From positions 266,733,574-266,797,573 of the forward strand of contig NC_081407.1 of NCBI RefSeq assembly GCF_030272615.1: 64,000 nucleotides of DNA, written 5' to 3'. Under the pieces are notes generated by a model. The model did no database searches, was not told the origin of the DNA, and saw only the letters and a program-made list of their open reading frames with translations. The stretch is from Cryptomeria japonica (lineage: Eukaryota; Streptophyta; Pinopsida; Cupressales; Cupressaceae). A program made the translations under genes and the position numbers. Positions 12,001-25,114 of this stretch are shown here, piece by piece (the stretch's first letter is position 1; every line of letters starts with the position of its first letter).

Positions 12001-13249
12001 ATGGTGCATCATTACCAAATCTTACATAACCTCCATCATAATCTTCTAATTTAACAAACTTGTGTTTATCACCTGTCATGTGATGTGAGCATCCACTATC
12101 TATGATCCAAGAATCATTATTATTTATGTGTGATATTAAGGCTTTTTCTTCATACCTTTCTTCATCTGATCCATCTTTGATAGCCACATATACAACTTCC
12201 TATGTCTCAGCCCCATCAGATTTATCATCATTGGATTCCTCATCAGCTACTAGGCATGTCTTTCTATCTCTCCTTCTGAAGTCTCGGTGCTCTCTGTATT
12301 GGTTGTCTTTCTATTTGTCATCTCGGTATTCTCTCTTTTCACTAGATTCTTTGTCATGACAGTTTGAAGCCATATGTCCAATTTTATCACAGTTAAAACA
12401 TTTCAAAGGTAACTTTCCTTTATACTTACCTTTGCCTCTCAGTAACCCTCTGGCCAATAATGCTTCAAACTCTTCTTGCTTTCTGATTTCCTCATATAGT
12501 TTGTGTACTTCTTCCATGTTTTTGTGAAATCTCTCACTTGCTCCACTATGATTTCCTTCAGCATACTTATACATTCTATCATTGTAATCATTAGATGCAT
12601 CAAGATAAAAAGAACTGAATGCAGATTCAACTTTGCTAACCGAAGACCCATTGTTATCAAAACTACTCAACTCAAAAGCATGTAGCTTATCAATAGTAGC
12701 ATCCAAATAGACTGGCATGTTTGGTACAGACCTTAATTCATTAATTGCAAAGACTCGAATGGCATAAGCAGGTAGAAGTGTTCTCAGCAACTTACTTGTT
12801 ACATCCTTTTCTTCGATAGTTCCTCCTGCTCCTTTGATTTGATTGACAGTTTCCTTTAACCTTGTATTGTATTGGATTATGTTCTCACCTTCATTCATTC
12901 TCATGGATTCAAGTTTTCCTCTTAGACTGTCTACTTTTTCTCTTTAAACATGTTCGTCACCACCATACATAGATATAAGCTTATTCCACATAGCTTTGGC
13001 ATCATTACAACCTTCTAGATCATAAATCTCTGAGTCGGTCAATGTTGATGTTATTTCAATCATTGCTTGAATATGTTCTTGCTTTGCCTTTATCTCTTCC
13101 ATTGTCATCGGGTAGGTGATAGGTGCAGTGTAATCATTTTCCAAATAATATGTTGCATATTCTCCAATTCCTGATAATTGCAACTTCATCCTTTTCTGCC
13201 ATGTGGTGAAACTTGACTTATTCAACTTTGGTGCATTCCTTTTATACAT
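9073..13249 (-). pseudogene. Copy B gag-pol polyprotein, frameshifted
   Basis: Gag starts at the ATG at 13249 (MYKRNAPKLN...) and the polyprotein ends at the TGA at 9073. Visible in order: gag core; intact zinc knuckle CFNCDKIGHMASNC; protease with IIDSGCSHHMTG; integrase zinc region and core (SAPRTPQQNGIAERRNR intact); reverse transcriptase with [11 protein letters not shown] and [11 protein letters not shown]; RNase H with YTDADWAGN and FCDNSSAI. Breaks: a stop near 12950 (HV*REKV), stops near 12310 and 12220, one near 11755, a one-base deletion near 11575 at the end of the integrase zinc region, a stop at 11325, and another frameshift near 10690. The last 529 codons (reverse transcriptase and RNase H, 9073-10662) are open. 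The 11575 deletion is shared with copy C. Confidence 0.93.
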
Positions 13250-13297
13250 CTTCCGATCTTGCCTCAAGTTCCTTTAAAATTTTCTTTCAGAGTTCTA

Positions 13298-13309
13298 GCT
13301 TTGATACCA
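13298..13309 (-). other. Primer-binding site of copy B, one mismatch
   Basis: The minus strand reads TGGTATCAAAGC next to the middle LTR. One base differs from the TGGTATCAGAGC seen at A, C, D, E and F. Confidence 0.85.
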
Positions 13310-13311
13310 AT

Positions 13312-14810
13312 TATTAGTTAGATGAGAGGGGGGGGTGAATCAAATAAACTCACAATACAATGATCTATCCAGATTCAACCTCGGTAGAACTTACTTGATC
13401 AACAACTATGACTGTAAATCATTCAAACTCATAAACTGATAAACTTGAAACATCAAAACACATTTAACACTAGATTTAACGTGGAAACCCAAATAGGGAA
13501 AAACCACTGTGGGATTTCGGACCCACTAAGAAAATATACTCTTCTAGACTATGCTCGGTTAAAAGCCAATCCTATTAAAGATTACATAAACACATTGCTA
13601 GATGTGACCCGGTCAAGGGATTTCCCTTAGATCTATCAGAATCTTGCACTTTGTTAGAAGTGACCTTGTCAAAGGATTTCAAACACTCATTCAGAATGTT
13701 ACCTTGCTAGATGATTTACAAATAAGACTGTTAGGTCCACTCAGTTAAGAGATTTCCTGGCACTTACAAAAATAAATAACAGTAATAACATATATCTGCA
13801 ACTTCACATCTAAAATGTTAAACCAGACTCTATGTGCTCAAAATAATCTTGTCAAAAGACTTATCTTCCTCCTTGTTGGCCTTCTCAATCTGTTCTACAA
13901 TAAGATCTCCAATCTTCTGTACTCAGTAATCACCTTTGCAGTATCACTGCTCTTCTATTTGCCCGCATATGTTGTTCATCAACTATTCCTTATTTATAAG
14001 CAATTCCTAAACGCTTAATCTCATTAATCACATTTCCCATGATTAATCTTAGCCATCAGATCTTAAAACTTGACTAGGTTCATTGAATCCTTCGAACTGA
14101 AAAATGTTTTATCTTGCCTTGAAACTTGTATACCTTCCTTGGTACTTGTGCTCGGTTATGACTGTTCAATCTGTGTTGTAGATCTAACTCTTGAATTTTC
14201 ATTGCCGTTGATCCTTAACAAACTTCTTGCATGGCATTCCAATATTCTATAAATCTCTAGCTCATTGGCATCCTTCATTTAATAATGTATTTATTCATCC
14301 AATGCATTATGTTACTGCTTGGTTGATACTCTGTAAATACTGAACTTTACTCGGTAACTTATTTCTTCTTTAACCGACACTGATAACCTTGGTGTTTACC
14401 GACTAGCTCCTTGCTCGGTAAAATAGAATAGTATCAAACCTTTACTCATTGTATTACATGAAATCTTTTCTCCTTCTTACTCAATCTTCGAATATACATA
14501 TATAGGATATCAAAACAATCAAAATAACATAATCTCATCACTGTCTAACTCGGTAATAGTTGCCCATTGAATAACTTATTACTCCCCTTCATTTTCACAT
14601 TCTTTCTGTGTCACTTACCGACATCTTTATACTCATCAAAACATACTCTTTAAGATATGGCAACATCATACTGAATCAGAAAATCAATTGCTTGACATCA
14701 ATGACAAAATAATATTATTAAGACAGTAATCAACCTTTATCAATTATATCATCAATCTCCAACAACCTTCTCAATATCATCATATCAACAAATTTAATGT
14801 AATGCCAACA
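13312..14810 (-). repeat. B/C family LTR, middle shared copy (1,499 bp)
   Basis: This is the 5' LTR of B and the 3' LTR of C at once. Its terminal TG is mutated to TA (TATTAG). It is the same length as the left LTR. Small differences group it more with the right LTR than with the left one in several stretches, such as near the LTR centre. Confidence 0.93.
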
Positions 14811-15179
14811 ATCTCCCCCTTTGGCATTGATGGCAATACCAACTTGATTTATTCCAATTGATTCAGACTGTTGTTATTCTTCTCTTGTTATCCTTGAGTT
14901 GTAAACTTCTCCTGTAATCTTCTCCCCCTGTCATTAGTCTTCTCCCCCTTTGACAACAATGCCTAAAGTAAAACTAATCCATGATTACTTCCCCTATGAA
15001 GTAATTTCCTTGTTGTTAAAACATATAAAAATGTATCATCTCAGTCTCGGTCGGGGCATCTTGTCTTCATTCATTCTTTCCTGTACAAGTTTAGGCAACC
15101 TCCTAAAGTGTGTAAATCGGCATCAACTCACAAATAGTATTCTGTAGAGTTATAGAATTGATGCTTTCACCGAACTCTG

Positions 15180-18100
15180 TCAGTGAGTACTGGATAGGGG
15201 TAGGACCCCTAAATTACTTCTGAGATACTCAAAAGTGTCCCTTGGCAGTAGCTTTGTGAAGATGTATGCTATTTGTTCCTTTGTGCTAACATACTCCAGC
15301 ACAACTTTCTTTTCTTGAACTTCTTCTCTTAGATAATGATACTTTATAGAGATATGCTTTGTCTTAGAGTGCATTACCGGATTCTTTGAAATGCTAATAG
15401 CACTTGTATTATCACAAATTATAGTTACTCACTCGGTAACTGTCTCATTCATACCTTCCAACAATTGTTTGATCCATGCTATATAGGTACAATTCAATGT
15501 TGCAACGACATATTCAACTTCAGTTGTTGACTGTGAAATGCATCCTTATTTCTTGCTAAGCCAACTCACTAGTCTTTCTCCCAAAAAGAAAGCTCCACCA
15601 CTTGTGCTTTTCCTGTCATCAATATTTCCTGCCCAATCAGCATCAGTATAGACTTTTAAGTCAAAATCATTCCTCTTTTTATATAGTAAACCATAATCTT
15701 CAGTGCCTCTCAAGTATCTGAAAATTCTCTTGATTGCTATCATATGGGTTTCTTTGGGATCTGCAGAAAATCTTGCAGCTATACCTACTGCATGTGCTAT
15801 ATCAGGCCTGTTGTGAACTACATATTGCAACTTTCCAATCATAGATCGGTAAAGTGTCTCATCAACAGATGCAGATTCATCATTCTTTGATAGTTTACAA
15901 TTAGTAGTCATAGGAGTACTTACAGGTTTAGAATCCTCCATTCCAAATTTCTTCAAGATTTCCTTTATATACTTGGATTGAGTAATGAAAATCCCATTTT
16001 TCATTTGCAGTATTTGTAAACCTATAAAATACTTTATTTCACCGATTAATGACATCTCAAATTCTTTGCACATTTCATTTCCAAAGTTCTTGCATAAAGA
16101 ATCATTTCCACAAAAAATAATATCATCAACAGATATGGCTGAAATCAGTATTCCATTATCTTCATCATTCTTCATATACATGTTGTTGTTTTCACTAGTT
16201 CTCATAAATCCAATCTTGAATAAGTAAGAGTGCAACCTTTCATACCATGCTCTAGGTGCTTTCTTTAGGCCATATAAAGCCTTGTTCAGCTTACATACCT
16301 GATCTTTATTCTTCTCTTCAATAAATCCTTCAGGTTGTTCAATATAGACTTCTTCTTCTAGTATACCATTCAAAAATGCAAATTTAACATCCATTTGATA
16401 TACCTTGAAATTTTTGTAAGTAGCATATGCCAACAATGTTCTCACTCCCTCAAGTCTTGCCACAGGTGCAAAAGTCTCACCATAGTCTATTCCTTCTTCT
16501 TGAGCATAACCTTTGCAAACTAGCCTTCTGCTATTCCAAATAAACTCACCTTTTTCATTTAGCTTATTTCTGAAAATCCACTTTGTACCGATTACATTTT
16601 TCTCTTTTGGTCTTGGGACCAGTGTCCATGTTTCTTTTTTTTTGATTTGTTGAATCTCTTATGTCATAGCACTCACCCAATCTTCATTTCTTAATGCCTC
16701 TTTTACTATCCTCGGTTCAAACTTGGATATCAGACATGTGTTCTGTCTCAGTTTGTTCCTTGTCATCATTGGATCATCCTTATCTCCTATAATCTGACTT
16801 GATGCATGATTTCTTCTGATATATTTTGCTAATATAGGCTCGATAGGCTCTGTATGATCTTCTTCATCACTTGGTAACTGAGTATTTTCTGCTTTCTCGG
16901 ATAGACTTCTCGGTTGTACATATACAAACTCTTCATAATCTTCTGGTTCTTTGGAGTTTCCTTCATCATTCCTTTCTGCAATTCATCAATTTTCACATTT
17001 GCACTTTCCACTATTTTGTTAGATGATTTGATCAGACATTTAAATGCTTTACTCCTAGAGGAATAACCAAGAAATGTTCCTTCCTCACTTTTCTGATTTC
17101 AATTTTCCATTTCTGTCATCTTTGTGAACATAACATTTACTTCCAAATATTTTAAAATAACTTATATTTGGTTTCTTGTCGTACCAGATTTCATACGGTG
17201 TCTTCATAGTTCCTTTCTTCAGTTGTACTCAGTTTAGGGTTTAAACTGCAGTGCTTATTGTGTCTCTCCAAAATATTTGAGGTACTCTCTTTTCTATCAT
17301 CAAAGTTCTGGCACAATCTACAATTGATCTGTTTCTTCTTTTAGCTATCCCATTTTGCTATGGTGTTCTCGGTGCAGACACTTGTCTCTTTGTACCATGA
17401 TCATTGTACAATAAGTTAAATTCATCTGAAATGAACTCTCCTCCTCTATCAGATCTTAGACATTTCAACTGTCTTCCTGTTTCATTTTCAACTCTTGCCT
17501 TATACCATTTGAACATTTGAAAGGCTTCTAATTTCTCTTTTAAAAACATAACTGACATCATCCTTGAGTAATCATCCACAAATAATATGAAGTATTTATC
17601 ACCATAATAACTTTGAACTTTCATAGGACCACAAATATCAGTGTGTACAAGATCTAAAATTCCTTTAGAAGTGTAAGACTACTTGTAAAGCTTGATTTTG
17701 TCATCTTACCCATCTGTCATCCTTGGCATATTGCATTCTTAGGTTTTTCCAAGTTCGGTAGACCTCTTACTTGGTGCTTCTTACTTATTTTGATCAGGTT
17801 ATCAAAATTTACATGACAAAACCTTTTATGCCATAACCAGGTATCTTCTATTTTTGTATACAGACAATTGTTCTGAGTTGAGTCAAGATGAAATGTATTA
17901 CCTCTTGTTTGAGTTCCAATAGCAGCCAACTTTCCATGTTTGTCATGAACTTTGACAATTCCTTTCTGAAATTCTATTCGGTATCCTGTATTGTTTAGTT
18001 GTGCTACACTCAACAAATTGTATTTCTGACCTTTAGCCCAATATACATCATCACATTTAGAATTGTCAAGAAGTGTGACAGATGCTTTACCTTTCACAGG

Positions 18101-18652
18101 ACATGGTGCATCATTACCAAATCTTACATAACCTCCATCATTATCTTCTAATTTAATAAACTTGTGTTTATCATGTGTCATGTGATGTGAGCATCCACTA
18201 TTCATGATCCAAGAATCATTATTATTTATGTGCGATATTAAGGCTTTTTCTTCATACCTTTCTTCATATGAATCTTTGATAGACACATATACAACTTCCT
18301 CTATCTTAGTCCCATCAGATTTATCATCATTGGATTCCTCATCAGCTACTAAGCATGTCTTTCTATCTCTCCTTTTGAAATCCTGGTGCCCTCTGTATTG
18401 GTTGTATTTCTGTTTGTCATCTCGGTATTCTCTCTTTTCACTAGATTCTTTGTCATGACAGTTTGAAGCCATATGTCCAATTTTATCACAGTTAAAACAT
18501 TTCAAAGGTAACTTTCCTTTATACTTACCTTTGCCTCTCGGTAACCTTCTAGCCAATAATGCTTCAAACTCTTCTCGCTTTCTGATTTCCTCATATAGTT
18601 TGTGTACTTCTTCCATGTTTTTGTGAAATCTCTCACTTGCTCCATTGTGATT
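15180..18652 (-). pseudogene. Copy C gag-pol, part downstream of element D
   Basis: Continues the gag-pol of C after the element D insertion: gag C-terminus and zinc knuckle CFNCDKIGHMASNC, protease, integrase, reverse transcriptase, RNase H, stop at 15180. The protease motif reads MNSGCSHHMT where copy B has IDSGCSHHMTG, so the catalytic Asp is Asn. The integrase has the same one-base deletion as B (near 17680), a stop at 17358 and indels near 17095 and 16980. Reverse transcriptase is open from about 16463 to 15546 (VDD box as [12 protein letters not shown]). There is a stop at 15546 (Gln codon in copy B) and a further break in RNase H between 15546 and 15374. Non-functional. Confidence 0.92.
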
Positions 18653-19823
18653 TGATGAATACTAAGAGGGCGGGATGAATTAGTATGCCAAAAATCTCTA
18701 TACTTAAACACTTACACAGTCTGAAGATAAACCGATAAAACAGTCTATTAGACAGACCGGTTATCACACATGCAAACCAAAATGCAAATAAAGCATTCAC
18801 CCACAAAAGCAATACAACTATAACACAAGATATTTGACGTGGAAACCCAACTGGGAAAAACCACAGTGAGATGGAACTCACAAGTCACTATTTGCAAAAT
18901 AGAAACCAGATCGGTTAAGGTCTTACAATGTTCTTCACCAGAACAGATCCTGTTAGGAATCTCAATCTCTGTTAGGAGATAAGTCTGATTAAAGACTACC
19001 TTGTTAGAGGATTTTAGATTCACAGAAGTGAACCACCTTGTTAGAGGATTTTACAAAGGCTTTTGGGCCTACCCAGTTAAGGGCTACAGACTTGTCAAAG
19101 ATGTGAGTAATCAACAAGTGTTTGATCTATCTAATAGCACAAACTGCTTGGTTAGATCCAGTATAGCTCACTGCTAATGCATTTCAGCGTTACTTCAATC
19201 TTCTCTATCTCTTTATGTTTACAACTTGATCTTCTCAGATAAGATCGCTCTTACAACAACTCAACAACCACCTTAAACCCTAGCCAAAACATAAACCCTT
19301 TCAGCAACAGCAACAACCACTCAAAACCCTAGACATGATGTCCTTTTAAAGGAATCTGATTTCATGTCGGTCCAATAGGATTACATTATAATTTCCTAGG
19401 TTCAGTGAATCTAGACATACTTAGTAACACGACACAAAAAGCACCGTTAGTGTGTCGGCATCGTCAATCAATCGGTGGGTTGGTAACTCATCACAAAATG
19501 TTGGTTGGTAACTCATCACAGAGTATTACCAGCTCATACAAAATACCGGTTGCCAGTTTGACAAAAATGAAGACTGGTAAGAATGTGTTATGCCACTTTG
19601 CTCCTTCGTACCGGTTGAGATCTATGAGCTGCTTGAGGTCGACATGTCGCTTCAGACCAGGAAACACATTCTGCAAAATCACCAATAGTCTAAAGACTAG
19701 AATACAACATACCGGTTGGAACAAATACCGGTTGAGCTCTAGCTTATACATATAAAGGGGATCTCCTATACAAGTGTGTGTCCATCAATGACAATCACAA
19801 CATAAACATCAAAAATGCCAACA
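18653..19823 (-). repeat. Element D 3' LTR (1,171 bp)
   Basis: TGATGAATAC...CCAACA, with the C-run module near 18664 and ACGTGGAAACCC near 18837. It is shorter than the other LTR mainly because the right copy has gained short internal duplications. Confidence 0.92.
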
Positions 19824-20155
19824 ATCTCCCCCTTTGGCATTGATGGCAACACTTAGGAAAAATAAAATTTTGACATCTAAGTGTTTTACAACAAAAACAT
19901 GCCATTAACAAAATTGCTCCCCCTAAGCATATACACTATCCCTTAATCAACACAATGTATAGCAATTTTGCATGCAGAGCATAAACATTGAGATATCAGA
20001 GCACATAGCATATATCAAAAACATATATCAAAATTTTAAAATCAGATACTTCTCCCTATTTGTCTCCAAAAATAGATAGAGTACTTCTCCCCCTTTTCCA
20101 ACAATGACAAAGTACCGCTGAACAACCCTGTTTCCATTTGATATATATAAAAAGT

Positions 20156-23100
20156 TTATGACAACAATGAATAATACTTGTCAAAAACCGATTTATAGTC
20201 CTGCAAAAATTGTTTCATGGATAGAGACCAGGACTCAAGTAAGGAGGTGGCTACTTCTTTTTCTGTTTGCATCTGGTATACATGTTCCTCCATGGCATCA
20301 ACTATGCTCAGCTCCTGCATAACTGTCAAGGCATCTAGGTTCAGATAACACTTCTGAAGAATTTGCAGACGTGGAAGTAAAACTAGTTGTAGCTCCTGCA
20401 AATCTTTAGATCGTGTACTGATCTCTTGCTCCATTTTGGCTGACTGGATCTGGAACTGGTGAACGGTTTGCCCATATGTTGCAAAGGAATCATAAGGTGG
20501 CTTAAATGTGCTCAAGTAGGACTAGAAGTCCATTTGAAGCTTTTGCTTCTTAGCTAGCACATCATCGCAGAATAGATGAGGTTGACAGATTTTGCTTAGT
20601 AGCAAGTTTCCCTCATCCAAGGCATTCCTTATGTCCTTTTGGTCTTTCAGCAGTTCAGACCGAAGCTCATTCATCTTTTTCACCAAAGCAATGTTAAGAG
20701 CCTTTTGGTGCTCTTTCTTGGCATTTGCCTCAGCTGCTTCTTCCAGGCTTTGCACCTGATCATCCACTATAGTACATAGTAGTTTGAGTTGTGCTAGTGA
20801 TGATTCAGTGTTAGGAAGATTAGTACGGGGGATTAAACTGGTAAGGGTGTCTACAGCTGCCTGAATTATGTCCTGCTCCTTTTTCCTGCGAATGATCTCA
20901 AGGTGCTCTTGAGCAACCTTGATGCTTTGCATAAGCTCCGACTCACTTGCAGACTAGAGATCAATAGGACTAGAGATATCAGCCGGTTTGGCTTGACTCC
21001 CGGTTGCCTTCGGAGTCTCCATTGCTTTCGCTGCCTTGTCTACTTCTTCCTTCTTCCTTTTCTCTACTTCTTTCTTCTGTTCTTGTTCCTTGTCTTCCTC
21101 TTCTTTCTTTTTCTTGTCTTCTTCTTTCCTCTTCTCCTCTTCTTTCTCTTTCTCTTCCATCTTCTTTTCTTCCTCTTCCTTCTTTTTCTTCTCTTCCTCT
21201 TCCTTCTTCTTCTTTTCTTCCTCTTCCTTCTTCTTCTTTTCTTCCTCTTCTTTCTTCCTCTTTTCTTCCTTGTCCTCTTCTTCTTTCTTCTTCCTTTCCT
21301 CTTCTTTCTTCTTCTTCTCTTCCTCTTCTTTCTTTCTCTTCCTGTTCCTTAGTCGCTTCCGATGTGTCCTTAGCTTGCTCACCACCCTATTTGGCTTGTT
21401 GCCCTTGTTCTGTTCCCTCATAAGGTATGTCCTGAGTGACATCTTCTACATCCAGGGCATCGACATCAATAGTGTCAATTTATTCTTCAACCGGGTTTCC
21501 TTCTTCATCAAATACTTCATCTGGTTTGGATATGATCGGTTCTGTTTCTGCTTGTCGGTTGACCATTCGTGCTTTGTGAGCTTGAATAGCATGATTCATA
21601 TACTGATGAGTGTCTTTTTCAACATCATCAATTCTTCCTTCCAACAACCAGAGTCTTCTTCTCCTTGTGAAGAAGAGTCCTTTATTTTGGTCCAATACAT
21701 CAAACAATTCTGAATTTGAGAGGTCGGTAAAGTAATGTGCAAAGACTTTCTCCCTAATCTCCTGTTCCTTTTCAATGGCAATGCACCATTTATTATCTAA
21801 TGCTTTAAATAAAGAATTCGGTGTCTGAGATTTAATCTCTGATGGCGATCGGTCATTTTTGCACAAATAAATAATGATTTCCTGTAATACTTTTTCCTTC
21901 TCCTCATCACTAAAATCATCATAATAATCTACTAAATCATGAAGTAATTTTCTCCTAATATTCTTAACTATCCTTTGAAAATGTGTCAAAGGTTTGTATG
22001 AGGAGATATCAATATTTACCTGCCGGTTCATTCTTCTTCATTTTCTTTGTCTGTCTGGCCTTCTTTGGCTTTTCATTAGACTCGGTCTCTTCAGAGTCTA
22101 GTTCATTTGTCTTAGTCTTCCTTTTTCTTTCAAAGACTTTTGTCGGTGTCACCTCCGATTTCTTCTTTGCAGGTGACCACTTGGTCACTCTTGGAGTTGC
22201 AGTGGTAGCAGGTGCCAATGCTGCAGGCACTGCCTTGGCTTTCTTTGTTGCCGGTTCTTTTCCTTTCTTAACAGATGGTTCCTCGGCTAGTGTGATCCTC
22301 TCCAAGTAGGTTCCGGTCCTTTTAGCCTTAGGATCAAGAGGTGAGGCAATAAGGGTTGAGGCATACCCTTCCAGCATATCATACATAACTTCATAGCCCA
22401 TTGGCTCCACTTCCTCCATTCTAGGCTCAACAGCCTCCATTAAGCATTTGTCCACCTGAATGGTGAAACAGATGTCATCTTCATATTTCTTAACTATATC
22501 ACCTGAGATCCTTACCCTTTGACTCATCTTTCTTCTGAATTCATCAAAATATTTGTTCAGTACTTTAGGGTAACCGGTTCCAATGGCTTGTATGCTTTCC
22601 CTGATCTGCTTGGTTACCGGTTGGTCAGGAGACCACTGTACATCTCCTACTCTAGGAAAGTAGCCTTGGAAATAGAAGAACAACCCTATCAGTAGTTGTT
22701 CGAACTTAAACCTTAGTGCATTGCCCTGTTTGATCGCCTTTAGATTCAACAGGAGTTGCCTCTGCATACCGGTGCATAGGTCAAAAGATGCATCCTCTTT
22801 AATCATCCGGTAAGCGACATTTACCATTGCAGCAGATACAGAATTAATCCTGCTGGCTGAGAATGTTTTGTAGCCTATCACCATGCAAGCGTATTTCACC
22901 AGATCATCCTTGATAGGATTAACTATCATACCCCGTGAGTCACTTGTTGAACCGGTGAGCTTGGCCATTTTGGTTTTGCTTACCATTCTTAGGGCTGGCA
23001 CTTCCCCTATGTTACAGAAACAGGTGACTGCATGAATGGCCTGAGGCATGATATCATGTGTTCTCTCCAAGTACATCTTGTCACCATGGACTCTGCTCAA

Positions 23101-23403
23101 AATGATCCTGATATGATCCTCCATAAAATCTTCCAGAAAGTATACTGCATTATGGAGTTTCTTCTTCTCTAGGATACTAAACTCTGGTTTGATCTTTTTG
23201 TCCTTGCCACAAAATAAACCTAACTAGGTGTGAATAGCTAAAGACCCTAGGTCTTCTATTTTGCAATCAATATAATCTGAAATTCCTTCTTCAACTATGA
23301 CTCCAGCCGGAACTTGCAATAAGGCATTATATTTGGACTTCCTCTAAATAAAACTTTCCGACTCAATGGATGTACTAGAACTGGTATGAGATGCGGAAGC
23401 CAT
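20156..23403 (-). pseudogene. Element D ORF2, large protein of unknown function
   Basis: About 1,080 codons from the ATG at 23403 to the stop at 20156. Product not recognised. The N-terminal third looks globular (SRVHGDKMYLERTH; LVKYACMVIGYK; IVKKYEDDICF; MEPMGYEV-like stretch) and is clearly similar to ORF2 of element E. Then comes a basic linker (about 22030-22300), an acidic part with IDDVEKDTHQYMNHA, a Lys/Glu repeat tract (21050-21350) and a C-terminal helical region (ELMQSIKVAQEHLEIIRRKK; IQAAVDTLTSLIP) that matches the ORF2 remnant of F. Breaks: in-frame stops near 23344 and 23227, a frameshift near 22020, stops near 21480 and 21374, a frame change in the Lys/Glu tract, and stops at 20954 and 20522. 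Its position downstream of ORF1 is where pol would normally be. Confidence 0.85.
21050..21350 (-). repeat. Lys/Glu-coding purine repeat in ORF2 of D
   Basis: Imperfect repeats of CTTCCTCTTC-type sequence (plus strand) encode runs of EEEKKKK on the minus strand. The frame changes within or beside the tract, as expected of slippage. The Ser/Phe-rich ORFs on the plus strand here are shadows. Confidence 0.85.
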
Positions 23404-23797
23404 TGTTGAGTATTTCAAGAACATGAAAAATACCTTTACAACGCGAATTTAGGGATTCCTGATTCTGCTTCACTCCACTCTCCGTCGGTTGCCAGATCAC
23501 CGCTTGGTGTTCTCCACGACCGCTTGCAAACTAGATTTGAATCTCCTTCAAGATTTATCAATTTCTTGAAATATTAGTTCAAATCGCCTTTTCTTCGCTA
23601 TGCACTTGAAAAATTTTCTTCGCTCACCTACCGCCATTAATGCTCCTCTATTAGGGCATAAACCCTAATTTGCCTCTTTCATTGTTTCCGGTCTTCTGCC
23701 AAGCGATAGGTATCACATACCGGTTAAGGTCTTTTACCGGTATAACCAGGGGTTCATAATCATTTCGTCGTTTTCTCCCCCTAATCCTCTTTGGAGC

Positions 23798-25064
23798 TTA
23801 GTTTGTCGGTTCCGATATTTCCACACTACGTGCAAAAACAGGTTCCTCTTCCAACATTGTTGGTTTCTTCCTCCAGGTTTTGTTCATGTCCGCTTGAACT
23901 TTTTCAACATCAACTTCTCCTTTCTGAGTGATCGGTATATCATCAGATATTCTCTTTCTGCTTTTGCAGAATCTTGCAATGTGACCTAGTTTGTTGCAGT
24001 GATAGCAAACCATTCCAGGTGCTCTCCAAGGTCTTTCCATTCTTCCTTCTGCATGTAGTAGTAGTGTGACCATGTCCATGACAAATCCAACAGTTTGCTC
24101 TCCATCCGGTTGCCAATTGATAACCATTGTTGTCTGACTGATAATTGTAGGTATTAAACCGGTTAGGGTTCCGGTTTACAAAAGATTCCAGACCAACTCC
24201 TTGTGTCCTCTGAGGATATCTTCTGGTATTGTTCATGACAGACCTGCATTCAGATGCTCTATGCCCAAACTTGTTGCATGCATAACAATGACCATTGAAC
24301 TTATTGGATCTAGGTACATTGTTGATAAAATATGGAAAATTATTGTAGGCTTTGCTCCTACATACATTGGCAGTGTGTCCTTCTTTAAGACAGTTAAAGC
24401 AAACAGGTTTGAATTTTTTCTTACCTTTTCCTTTGAGTGTCGGTTGCTTCTTTGATGCTTCAGCATTTGTTCCTGAGGATTCTCCTTCCTCATGTCCAGA
24501 GAAATGAAGACCATTGGTATTCTTTACCGGTCTAGATGACTCAAGATTTTGCTCTAGCTTGACAGTACTTTTGCTAAACTTAGCAAGTATTTCCTTTGAC
24601 TCAGATAATTCTTTGGAAATAGCAGTATTTGTCTCCATTAGGCTTGTATTTTCAGAGATGGCAATGTTCAGTTCTCCTTGCATGTCTTCCTTTTCCATCC
24701 TGCTCTCATGAAGGCGAGCAGTCAGTGCACTAATCTCTTGTTTCAATTTGGAGATTTCATGATCTTTGTCCTTTACCCGATCTTCAGCTTTCCTCCGGTT
24801 CTCAAGCTCTTGACTAAACCGGATGGTCAGTCCTTCCAACTCCTTTCTCATATTGGAGTTTGAATCATTCAGCTTATTCACTTCTACAATCATGGCTTCC
24901 ATATTAGCTTCATCTTCAGAACTACTTTCAGATAGCTTCATCAGCTTCTCTGCATGTTCTCTCCTTTTTGCTTGAGATGCCTTGTATTTGACCATAAGAT
25001 CATCATAGGCTTGCTCAAACTGAGTGATTCATTGAGTAAGTTCCCTCAAGGTGTATTCCCCCAT
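23798..25064 (-). pseudogene. Element D ORF1, coiled-coil CCHC zinc-knuckle protein
   Basis: About 420 codons from the ATG at 25064 (MGEYTLRELTQ) to the stop at 23798. The N-terminal half is a long Glu/Lys/Leu-rich coiled coil (EELEGLTIRFSQELENR-like region). The C-terminal half has four CX2CX4HX4C knuckles: CFNCLKEGHTANVC, CYACNKFGHRASEC, CWICHGHGHTTTTC and CYHCNKLGHIARFC. There is one in-frame TGA near 25030 and one frameshift near 24055, between the third and fourth knuckles. Such knuckles bind nucleic acid in Gag proteins, and the position right after the primer site suits a Gag substitute. ORF1 of element E has the same architecture. Confidence 0.87.
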
Positions 25065-25100
25065 ATCTCTTTTAGACTGGTTAAACTTATAGAAAGGTAG

Positions 25101-25112
25101 GCTCTGATACCA
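25101..25112 (-). other. Primer-binding site of element D
   Basis: The minus strand reads TGGTATCAGAGC, initiator tRNA-Met type, beside the LTR that starts at 25115. Confidence 0.9.
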
Positions 25113-25114
25113 AT

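Noticed and set aside
20903-21713. Plus-strand Ser/Phe/Leu-rich ORFs that look like membrane proteins
   Set aside because: They are antisense to the Lys/Glu repeat of ORF2 in element D; composition follows from the purine repeat.
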